Positions 35,178-42,639 of a DNA stretch of 64,000 bases are shown in pieces. The notes under the pieces are model-generated. The model was not told the DNA's origin. It was given only the letters and a program-made list of their open reading frames with translations, and made no database searches. The stretch is from assembly GCA_031551885.1 (NCBI GenBank), contig JAVBMX010000037.1, positions 49,368 through 113,367 on the forward strand, read 5' to 3'. Made by a program: the position numbers and the translations under genes. The DNA is from Frigididesulfovibrio sp031551885. Lineage in GTDB: Bacteria > Desulfobacterota > Desulfovibrionia > Desulfovibrionales > Desulfovibrionaceae. How positions within the stretch are numbered: position 1 is the stretch's first letter; each line of letters starts with the position of its first letter.

Positions 35178-36584
35178 TCATGCCCACGCGGCCAAGAGCA
35201 GTTCCAGCGCCTCAAAGGCCCGACGCGGCACACCATCGCTGTTCTGCACCAACATATGCAGATAGCCGGACAGAGGACGCGCCTCGGGAGCGAACTCCCG
35301 CCACCAATCGGCGTCGTCGCCGAGCACGGTTCCGCCTTTTTTCAGGCGTTTCGCGGCGTCGACCACAAGATTCCGGCCGGCAAGCGCAAAGGCTTCGGCC
35401 GCGTCGGGGTGTTCGGCCGCGAGAACGGCAAATGTTCGCTTGACGGAACTTGCGTCGCCGGCACTGAACAGGGTGGTGAAAAAATTCTGCCAAAAAACGG
35501 AAAAGCTGTCCCGCAGGGCATCCGCGCCGAACAACGATCGGAGGGCGTAGCGTCCCAGATGGTCGCGGCCGCTTTGCAGCAATTCGCAGCCGGCGGCCCG
35601 GTCCGGGGTGGGGACGCGTCCGTGCAACAGATCAAAGGCAATACGGGCCGTTTTGCCGGGACTGAGCAATTCGCGGCAGTCCATGTGCGGCCGGGTGCAG
35701 CGCCAGCAGCCCACACACTCGATTCCGGCCCGCAGGGCATGATGGCCCGGGGCGAAGGGGCCGGTTTCCCAGACATGCACCGGCCCCACCGAAATGTTCA
35801 GCACCGGCGTGCCGGACCACACGGCCACGTGCATGGGGCCGGTGTCCGGAGTGATCAGCAGATCGAGGCCGCCAAGAAATTCGGCCAGTTCTTCAACATT
35901 GAAGCGGCCGCACAGGTTGAGCGGATGAGCCCGCAGGGCGGAAGCCACTTCGTGCCCCAGCGACTTTTCCGCTTCTCCGCCCAAGAGCGCGGGCTTGTGT
36001 CCTTCGGCCAGGAGCATCTTGGTCAGGGACGTCCAAAAGGCCGCGTCGGGATGCTTGGCCGGTTCGCTGGCCCCCAGGAACAGGCCGATGCGCGCGCCTG
36101 CGCGAATCCGGGCCGAATCCGGGTTCTTCGGCTTGGGCCAGACCGTGTATTGCATGCGCGTTGTGGGGATTACGTCCAGGGAGTTCAGATCGGCCCAGTG
36201 AAAACGGTTCAGGTGGTTGTTGTGGGTGAGCGAGGCCCGGTAAAGTTGATAATCGCCCCGAATACGCAACGCGCCTTCCTTGTCCAGGTACGGGCCGACG
36301 AGTTCCTCGGTTTCGGCCTTGCCCGCCAGGGCGGCCGCTTCCGGCCGGTGGCTCAGGTTGACGACCAGGTGGAATTTCAAACCCGGCGCGACCGGCGCAT
36401 TTGGGTAGTTGAAATAGGTCGCCGTGGGGGAAAGTTCCATCAACGGTTTAAAAAAAAGCTCCTCGCCGGTCACCCAGATCGGATTGTCGGGGTATTGGCC
36501 GCGCAGACGCGCGAGCAGCGGAAAAGACAACACCAGGTCGCCCATGCGCTGCATTTGGAGAACCAGGATGGGAAGATTGCTCAT
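35178..36584 (-). CDS. Glycosyltransferase family 9 (heptosyltransferase-like)
   Basis: 468 residues. GT9 marks: LVLQMQRMGDLVLSFPLLARLR at the N-terminus, GLFLGASEPAKHPDAAFW, LLGGEAEKSLGHEV and LLITPDTGPMHVAVWSGTPVLNIS, the sugar-nucleotide site of ADP-heptose transferases. It is longer than the usual 350, with a C-terminal extension of about 100 residues rich in helices. A CGVCWRCTRPHMDCRELL-like segment (CVGCWRCTRPHMDC) is a cysteine cluster common in some GT9 of deltaproteobacteria. It overlaps the CgeB-like gene by four bases, so it belongs to the same operon as FapA and STAS genes. It may work on LPS or on flagellin. Confidence 0.88.
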   Translation of the reverse strand: MSNLPILVLQMQRMGDLVLSFPLLARLRGQYPDNPIWVTGEELFFKPLMELSPTATYFNYPNAPVAPGLKFHLVVNLSHRPEAAALAGKAETEELVGPYLDKEGALRIRGDYQLYRASLTHNNHLNRFHWADLNSLDVIPTTRMQYTVWPKPKNPDSARIRAGARIGLFLGASEPAKHPDAAFWTSLTKMLLAEGHKPALLGGEAEKSLGHEVASALRAHPLNLCGRFNVEELAEFLGGLDLLITPDTGPMHVAVWSGTPVLNISVGPVHVWETGPFAPGHHALRAGIECVGCWRCTRPHMDCRELLSPGKTARIAFDLLHGRVPTPDRAAGCELLQSGRDHLGRYALRSLFGADALRDSFSVFWQNFFTTLFSAGDASSVKRTFAVLAAEHPDAAEAFALAGRNLVVDAAKRLKKGGTVLGDDADWWREFAPEARPLSGYLHMLVQNSDGVPRRAFEALELLLAAWA

Positions 36585-38308
36585 GATCGGCCGTAGATGT
36601 CGCGCATGGTCCGGCAGAGCGACCGGACCCGCAGTTCATAAGAATGTTCGGCCAGAACCCGCTTGCGGGCGGCGGCCGCGATACGGGCGCGTTCCTGCGG
36701 TTCGGCCAGAAAGCGACGGATCAGCGCTTCGGCTTCTTCGGGCGAGTGGTAGCAGACGATTTCCGCACCCGGCTCAAAGAGATTTTCCACTTGCTCGCGG
36801 TAGTCGGTAATCAGAAAGGAGCCGGTGGCCGGCACATCGAATACCCGCTGGTTCACCGCGCCTTTCATCTGCTTGCTGGTGCAGTTGAAGTTGACGGCCG
36901 AGCAGGGGTAGAACGTGGGGAGTTCGTTGTAGTAGTTGAGCTCGCCGTGAAAACGCACGCCGCTTTGGGGCAGCAGCTCCCGCCAGCCGACATCGCCCGC
37001 GATCAACGGCGAAAAGGGCAGGGTGGCTTTGACGCAGGAGAGCCGGTACACCCGGGTGGCTTCCCAGGTCAGCATCGTTTCGTACCCCAGACGTTGCTCG
37101 GCTGTTTCCAGGCCTTCAAAGGCTGGCGTCAGCTCCGGGTGATTCCTGCGCAAATAAACGCCCACCGAGCGTTCGTCGCTCGCGGCGAACCCGGCGGCAA
37201 TGGTTTCATACCCGCGATCCAATTCCGGGGGTAGAAGGCTCCGTTCTTTGCGCTGCAGGACCTTGGAAACCATGGAATTGCCGACGAACGAAACGTCGGC
37301 GAGCCACTCGGGCCGGGCGTCTTTTTCCCGCCCCGGCGTGAAGCGGTGGGTGTCGCACCCGAGCGGCAGGTACGAGACATGCTCGAACCCCATGTTCCGC
37401 AGCGACTCCAGGTTGTCGGCGTCCCAGGTGAAGATGGCGGTCCAGGGGCTTACCAGCGAGTTGTACAGGTAGAGGACCAGGTGAGGGTTGTCCACGAACC
37501 ACGAGGCCAGAGGCAGGCGGAGTTTTTCCAGCAAATCCGCGAGCACGCCTTCCCGGTCGACGCCGAGGTGGTTGATCGTAAAGACGAAGTCCGGAGAAAA
37601 CTCCAGCACGGCGCGGAGCAGGTCTTCGACAAATTCGTTCTTGCCGTATTCACCGTCCGGCACCCGCAAAAGACGGTGAGGCAGATCCAGGCGTTCGCAG
37701 GCGGCGAGGATTTCCCCCATCAGAAAGTATTTGCTGGTCAGCAACAGGATGCGCGGTTTGTCCCCGGAAAAACGCCGGCGTTGGGCTTGTTGCCGGATAA
37801 GGCCTTTTTCCCCTGCGCGGCAGGCGTCGCGCAGGCTGTCGTAATAGGCGCGGTTGATGCGCGGATAAAAGGGGTTGATCGCGACCTTCAGCGGCGGGTA
37901 ATCGCGTTCAGCCTGCACTTTCGTCAACAATTTCAAGGCTGTTTCGGGATCCCGCTCGGAGATGAGCAGAACCCGGTCCGGGGCGAAGCGCTCACGAATC
38001 GCCGCCGCTTCCAGAATGTCGACTTCCGCATCGAGGACCACAAGCGGGGGGCGGGTCTTGCCGGGGGGAACCGGCAGGGCATCCAGGCGCTCCAAAAACA
38101 GGGAAAGGCCATACCCCGCCCCGGCGCCGATCAAAACGGGGAGAATATCGGCATCGGCTGCGGAAGGCTCCGGAATGAAGGCATGTTCGCGTTGTGGGCC
38201 GGCCGGGCCGAGCAGGGTATACTCGCGACCACCGCGAAAAACGGACACATCGAGCGTGCCGTTCTCGGAACGTATTGCCCGCGCGCCGTCCGGGGGCGGC
38301 TGCGTCAT
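36581..38308 (-). CDS. CgeB-like glycosyltransferase
   Basis: 575 residues. The second half matches CgeB-like glycosyltransferases: ILLLTSKYFLMGEILAACERL, WFVDNPHLVLYLYNS, IFTWDADNLESLRNMGFEHVSYLPLGCD, FVGNSMVSKV, then CSAVNFNCTSKQMKGAVNQRVFDVPATGSFLITDY near the end. Such genes often sit in flagellar glycosylation clusters. The first 170 residues form an extra alpha/beta domain (LIGAGAGYGLSLFLERL, LVVLDAEVDILEAAAIRERF) like the one in motility accessory factors (Maf). The operon with FapA supports a flagellar or cell-surface role. It overlaps GT9 and FapA by four bases on either side. Confidence 0.82.
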   Translation of the reverse strand: MTQPPPDGARAIRSENGTLDVSVFRGGREYTLLGPAGPQREHAFIPEPSAADADILPVLIGAGAGYGLSLFLERLDALPVPPGKTRPPLVVLDAEVDILEAAAIRERFAPDRVLLISERDPETALKLLTKVQAERDYPPLKVAINPFYPRINRAYYDSLRDACRAGEKGLIRQQAQRRRFSGDKPRILLLTSKYFLMGEILAACERLDLPHRLLRVPDGEYGKNEFVEDLLRAVLEFSPDFVFTINHLGVDREGVLADLLEKLRLPLASWFVDNPHLVLYLYNSLVSPWTAIFTWDADNLESLRNMGFEHVSYLPLGCDTHRFTPGREKDARPEWLADVSFVGNSMVSKVLQRKERSLLPPELDRGYETIAAGFAASDERSVGVYLRRNHPELTPAFEGLETAEQRLGYETMLTWEATRVYRLSCVKATLPFSPLIAGDVGWRELLPQSGVRFHGELNYYNELPTFYPCSAVNFNCTSKQMKGAVNQRVFDVPATGSFLITDYREQVENLFEPGAEIVCYHSPEEAEALIRRFLAEPQERARIAAAARKRVLAEHSYELRVRSLCRTMRDIYGRS

Positions 38309-39540
38309 GCCTCTTCCCCGCCGATTTTGGTTTCCTGGCCGGTCACGGCATGCTGCATGGCCTGCGGCTTGATCAAGATTTCATCGTCTTCGAGCAAAAA
38401 AGCGACGTTTTCCCGCAGAACATCCAGCTTCAAAAAAGCGTGGGCAATGCTGATTTCCGTTCCCGGCATAATTTCGCCCGGAACCAGCAGGCGGCAGCGG
38501 GAGGCATACTGTTCATCGGAAGAAAATTGCAGCCAGAGTTTTTTGCGCCGGCCCAAAGCGATGAGCAGTTGCGCGTTGATCAGCTCCAAGCGCGGAGCGG
38601 CCTCCTGAGCCATAAGGGGGCTGCGGGCTGCCTGGCGCTCGAGGTATTCGGCCTTTTCCTTCAGCCTGCGAATGCGGGTTTCCAGTTTTTGCAACTGGAG
38701 ATAGTCAAAGGGAGGGTAGCCCATGACGATTTTGGTCGGGGTGGTGTATTCGCCGCCGAGGCGTCCTTGCACGTACACCGTGCCGCCGGCGTGGATCGCG
38801 CCGCCCATGAGCCGGCCTTTGACGATCACGTTGCCGCCCGCATAGATGATGCTGTGCAGGCAGGAACCGTCGACGATCACGTTGCCGCGTGCGCGAATCT
38901 GCACCCGCTCGCAAAACGCCAACCGGACGTCGCCGTCCGCGTCCAACAGCGCGCCGGGCAGGGCCGAATCCTCTTCCTGGGTTTGCGTCGGGGGCTCTTC
39001 CACGCACTGGGGGGGGGAGGGCGGCGGGCAGAAGTCCGCTCCTTTGGCGCCGCCCAGGCAGACAAGATCGCCGTGAGCCCGGACCTTGGCGCTTTCAATA
39101 TGACCTTTAACCAGGATGTTTTTGCCCAGCACCTTAAAGCCGGTCTGCACGTCGGCATGGACGGCGATGTCGCCGAGGAAGAAAATGTTGCCGGTATGAA
39201 AACCCACGTGCCCGCGCACGTTGAGCATCTTTTTCACGTTGATCCGGCCGTCGTGGTAGAAGCAGTATCCGTTGGCCAGGGCAATGACTTTATTGGGATT
39301 TTCCGGGTGGGGGCCGCAGTTCGCGCCGATGGGCAGCGTCGGCTCTTGGCGGATGAAGCGCGGATCGCGTCGAGCCCCGGTGTATTCCTCGAGGGGAAGA
39401 ACTTCCGCCAACACCTGCCCGGCGACCACATTCTGCACATAGCCGAGATTGCGGTAGTCGACGCCGGCGTCGGAGCTTTCACGCGGGGTCAGGTTCAGAT
39501 GACTGAAATCCGGATTGAAGTAGTGGTGAAGATAGTACAT
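38305..39540 (-). CDS. FapA (DUF342) flagellar-assembly-protein-A-like polymer-type protein
   Basis: 411 residues with the DUF342/FapA fold: a beta-solenoid with repeated glycine-rich turns (VRGHVGFHTGNIFFLGDIAVHADVQTG, KVLGKNILVKGHIESAKVRAHGDLVCLGGAKGA, ARGNVIVDGSCLHSIIYAGGNVIVKGRLMGGAIHAGG). A coiled-coil (LQKLETRIRRLKEKAEYLERQ) follows. The stretch CPPPSPPQCVEEPPTQTQEED is a proline-rich linker inside the solenoid. Named after the gene in flagellar operons; its molecular role is unclear. It follows STAS by 12 bases and overlaps the CgeB gene by four. Confidence 0.85.
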   Translation of the reverse strand: MYYLHHYFNPDFSHLNLTPRESSDAGVDYRNLGYVQNVVAGQVLAEVLPLEEYTGARRDPRFIRQEPTLPIGANCGPHPENPNKVIALANGYCFYHDGRINVKKMLNVRGHVGFHTGNIFFLGDIAVHADVQTGFKVLGKNILVKGHIESAKVRAHGDLVCLGGAKGADFCPPPSPPQCVEEPPTQTQEEDSALPGALLDADGDVRLAFCERVQIRARGNVIVDGSCLHSIIYAGGNVIVKGRLMGGAIHAGGTVYVQGRLGGEYTTPTKIVMGYPPFDYLQLQKLETRIRRLKEKAEYLERQAARSPLMAQEAAPRLELINAQLLIALGRRKKLWLQFSSDEQYASRCRLLVPGEIMPGTEISIAHAFLKLDVLRENVAFLLEDDEILIKPQAMQHAVTGQETKIGGEEA

Positions 39541-39552
39541 GGGCGCTCCGGC

Positions 39553-39984
39553 TTACGACGCCAAGGTGGCGACGACGTCATCTTCGGTGTCCAGAAAGCT
39601 GAAAAAGGGGCTTATGCCCAACTCGTCCAGGATAAAGCGGGTTTTCTCCGCCGGCCGGAAGAGATACAGGCTTTTGTTGCGGCCGTATACGTCGGCCGCG
39701 AAGGCCACCAGCGTGCCCACGGCGCTGCGGGTAAGAGAGGCCGCCCCCAGGTCCAGAATGATTTTCAACGCGTTGTCGGTGACCAGGGAGCCGAGAGCGG
39801 CCATGAAGGCCTGCTGATCGGCCAGGCCGATGGAGCCGTAAAAACGGCCCATGGCGGTGGAACCCTCGGGCAGAAACAAGGCCGAAGGCCGACACGGGTG
39901 GGGCGGGTTCCGCACTTCGCTCAAGTCCAGCTGCAACGCGGCGCGCAGGCTGCCGAGCGGGTTCATATGCGAAAAATTGTCCAC
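39553..39984 (-). CDS. STAS-domain protein (anti-sigma-factor antagonist type)
   Basis: 143 residues with a STAS domain: YGSIGLADQQAFMAALGSL, then ALKIILDLGAASLTRSAVGTLVAFAADVYGRNKSLYLF, and ILDELGISPFFSFLDTEDDVV. The conserved phospho-acceptor serine/threonine position is in LTRSAVGT. The start is a GTG at 39984 (first residues MDNFSHMNPLGS) because AAAGGAG lies seven bases before it; the in-frame ATG at 39966 has no ribosome site. It probably belongs to a regulatory network acting on an anti-sigma factor or kinase that is not in the window. It opens the FapA-CgeB-GT9 operon. Confidence 0.85.
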   Translation of the reverse strand: MDNFSHMNPLGSLRAALQLDLSEVRNPPHPCRPSALFLPEGSTAMGRFYGSIGLADQQAFMAALGSLVTDNALKIILDLGAASLTRSAVGTLVAFAADVYGRNKSLYLFRPAEKTRFILDELGISPFFSFLDTEDDVVATLAS

Positions 39985-40091
39985 GGACGATCTCCTTTGG
40001 CCGGTCAAAAGCAACCGGTACCGGATTGTCTTGCAACGCTCGTGCCGAGTGAACAACGATGCGCCGGAAAAAGGCGGCAGGAGTGCCTGTT

Positions 40092-41885
40092 TCAATTCTC
40101 CGACACAGGAGCGGCGGGTAGTTCTTCATGTTCCGAGGCAAGGAATTCGGCTTCAGCCTGCTCGGAACTGAGGGTCCTGTTGCGTTCCTCTTCCTCGGCC
40201 CGCAGGGTGCGGCGCAGAATTTTTCCCACCAGGGTTTTGGGCAGCTCCGTGCGGAACTCGACCTGCTTCGGCACTTTGTAGTTGGCCAACCGGGCGCGGC
40301 ACCACGCGGCGATTTCGCTGCGGTCCAGGGTTTGGCCGTCTTTGGGCACAATATACGCCTTGATGATTTCACCGCGCGTGGGGTGGGGAACGCCAACCGT
40401 GACGGCTTCTTTGACTTTGGGGTGCTCGTGCAGCACCTCATCGATCTCGCGGGGCGCGACGTTATAGCCGCCCACAATGATCATGTCCTTCTTGCGATCC
40501 ACGATGTAAAAATAGCCGTCCTCATCCATGTAGGCGATGTCGCCGGTGTACAGCCTGCCGTTGCGCAGGGCTCCGGCGGTTTCGTCCGGGCGGTTCCAAT
40601 ATTCGCGCATCACCTGCGGCCCGCTGACGACCAGTTCGCCGATCTTGCCGGGAGGAAGGGGCACCTGGCCCACTTCCATATCCACAATCAGGGCTTCGGT
40701 GCCGGGAAGGGGCAGGCCGATGGAGCCGATCCGCTTGCCGCCGGTGCACGGGTTCAGGTGGGTGATGGGCGAGGCCTCGGAAAGGCCGTAGCCCTCGATG
40801 AAGTTGATGTTGTATTCGCTCTCGAACTGTCGGATATACTCCACCGGCATGGGGGCGGAGCCGGAAACGCAGAGCCGCAGATTCGAAAGCGGATACTTTT
40901 TGTTGCGCTTTTGCTGCAAGAGAGAAATGTAGACCGAGGGCGCGCCGGGAAAAACCGTGACCTGATACTTTTCAAGGGTGGGCAACAGTTCGGCGGCGAC
41001 ATAGCGCGGTACGGGCACCACGGTGGACTGCAACAGCGTGGGCAGCAGCATGCAGGTGGACAGGCCGTAGACATGGAAGAACGGCAGCAGGCCCAGGAAG
41101 GTTTGTTGCCGGTCCTTGAGCATGTACAGGTATGCGGCCGTTTGCTCCACGTTGGCGGTAAGATTGGCGTGCGTGAGCACAACGCCTTTGGAGACGCCGG
41201 TGGTTCCTCCGGTATACTGGAGGATGGCCGGGGTTTCCGCCGGGTTGTCGACGGGGATGGAAAGGCGTTCGGACCCGCGCAGCAGAGAAGAAAAAGGACG
41301 CACGCCGTCCGAGGAAAAGTGGGACGCCTTGTTTTTGTTCTCCCGCCAGGTTTTGAAGCGCTGGAGCCAATTGAGGGGGAAGGCCAGAGCGTCGGCGATG
41401 GACGTATAGTAGTACTGCTCGACGCACAGCTTGTTGCGCAAGGCTTCCAGTTTGGGGCGGCACAGGTCGGCGGCCACAAGGATGCGCACGCCGGCATCAT
41501 GGATTTGGTGGACCAGCTCTTTTTCCATATAGAGCGGGTTGATCATGGCCACCACGCCGCCGGCTTTGAGGATGCCCCAGAAAATTTGCATGGTCTGCGG
41601 CAGGTTGGGCAGCATGACCCCCACGCGGTCGCCCGGGCGCAGGCCGCCGGCCCGTAAACCGGCGGCGATGGCCTCCGCGTCGTCCTTGAGCCGGGCATAT
41701 GATATGGTGCGGTTCACAAAGCGGCAGGCCGGCCGCTGGGGAACGGTTCGCGCGGCTTCGTCCAGCCAATCGTAGAGAGCATGAGGGATAAATTCAAGAG
41801 TGGCGGGTACTTCAACGTCATAGTGCGCCAGCCAGGGGTGCGCGTGCGCGGAGGGGGACGAGGGGAGGACGTCGGTGTCGGACAT
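40092..41885 (-). CDS. fadD: Long-chain acyl-CoA synthetase
   Basis: 597 residues of the ANL family. AMP-binding motif YTGGTTGVSKGVVLTHANL is near residue 227, followed by LPFFHVYGLS, GYGLSEASPITHLNP, YTGDIAYMDEDGYFYIVDRKKDMIIVGGYNVAPREID and the C-terminal catalytic lysine motif PKTLVGKILRRTLR. This gives long-chain fatty acid activation with ATP and CoA at the inner membrane, for import or recycling. The substrate length is inferred from overall similarity to FadD. It is transcribed away from yajC with a 206-base divergent region. Confidence 0.93.
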   Translation of the reverse strand: MSDTDVLPSSPSAHAHPWLAHYDVEVPATLEFIPHALYDWLDEAARTVPQRPACRFVNRTISYARLKDDAEAIAAGLRAGGLRPGDRVGVMLPNLPQTMQIFWGILKAGGVVAMINPLYMEKELVHQIHDAGVRILVAADLCRPKLEALRNKLCVEQYYYTSIADALAFPLNWLQRFKTWRENKNKASHFSSDGVRPFSSLLRGSERLSIPVDNPAETPAILQYTGGTTGVSKGVVLTHANLTANVEQTAAYLYMLKDRQQTFLGLLPFFHVYGLSTCMLLPTLLQSTVVPVPRYVAAELLPTLEKYQVTVFPGAPSVYISLLQQKRNKKYPLSNLRLCVSGSAPMPVEYIRQFESEYNINFIEGYGLSEASPITHLNPCTGGKRIGSIGLPLPGTEALIVDMEVGQVPLPPGKIGELVVSGPQVMREYWNRPDETAGALRNGRLYTGDIAYMDEDGYFYIVDRKKDMIIVGGYNVAPREIDEVLHEHPKVKEAVTVGVPHPTRGEIIKAYIVPKDGQTLDRSEIAAWCRARLANYKVPKQVEFRTELPKTLVGKILRRTLRAEEEERNRTLSSEQAEAEFLASEHEELPAAPVSEN

Positions 41886-42091
41886 GGCGTTGGGGGTTGA
41901 AGGTGTTGGAGTGGCCGATGATGACCATTACAACAGCTTGAGGTTTCTGGCAAGTTCGCGGGTCGATGCGGGGCGTGTTCAGCGGCGAGAACAAGAAAAA
42001 AGCATTGCGGATTTACCGGCCTGGGAGTAATATATGCCGTTACACAACAGGGCGGACCGGATTTCGGCGGCCCATATATTTCGGAGGAAGC

Positions 42092-42493
42092 ATGCTCTGG
42101 ACCGATATTGCCCATGCGATGGGAGCGGGCCCCCAAGGTGCGGAAGGCGCATCCGGCGGCGCGATGCTCAGCAACATCATCCCGTTTGTTTTGATGTTCG
42201 CTGTGTTTTATTTTCTGCTCATCAGGCCGCAACAAAAGCGCGCCAAAGAACACCGCGCCATGCTCTCCGCTCTGAAGCGCGGCGATAAAGTGGTTACCTC
42301 CGGCGGCCTGCACGGCACCGTTGTGGAAGCCAGGGAAGACGTGCTGGTCATCGACCTGGGGCAGACCCAGGTGACCGTCGGGCGGGGATTTGTGGCCGGG
42401 GTCGTCGGCGCCAAACCCCAGGCCGATAAAAAAGCCGGCAAAGACAAAGGCGATAAAGAAGGCTCCAAAGACAAGGCCGATTCCGCGGAGTAA
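42092..42493 (+). CDS. yajC: Preprotein translocase subunit YajC
   Basis: 133 residues with one helix (NIIPFVLMFAVFYFLLIRPQQKR) and the YajC tail GDKVVTSGGLHGTVVEAREDVLVIDLGQTQVTV. The C-terminus is a low-complexity lysine/aspartate tail (DKKAGKDKGDKEGSKDKAD), not general in the family. It pairs with SecDF in the holotranslocon. GGAGG stands nine bases before the start. secDF follows 146 bases on, the usual order. Confidence 0.95.
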   Translation: MLWTDIAHAMGAGPQGAEGASGGAMLSNIIPFVLMFAVFYFLLIRPQQKRAKEHRAMLSALKRGDKVVTSGGLHGTVVEAREDVLVIDLGQTQVTVGRGFVAGVVGAKPQADKKAGKDKGDKEGSKDKADSAE

Positions 42494-42520
42494 TCCGACG
42501 GAGCGGCCTTCCTCGTTGCG

Positions 42521-42553
42521 GAGCGGGATTTTCGACTGTCGGGAATCCCGCTC
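42521..42553 (+). promoter_or_regulatory. Hairpin between yajC and secDF
   Basis: GAGCGGGATT (42521-42530) pairs with AATCCCGCTC (42544-42553). It lies 28 bases after the yajC stop and inside the transcript. There is no U-run directly behind, so attenuation or mRNA stabilisation is more likely than termination. Confidence 0.45.
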
Positions 42554-42639
42554 GTCTTCCGACTCCGCAGGGAAGGCGCGAGTCCTTCTTTTTGTTCCCG
42601 CGGGGGCTTTCTCCGCGGCATTTCTTTTGAGGAGTTTCC

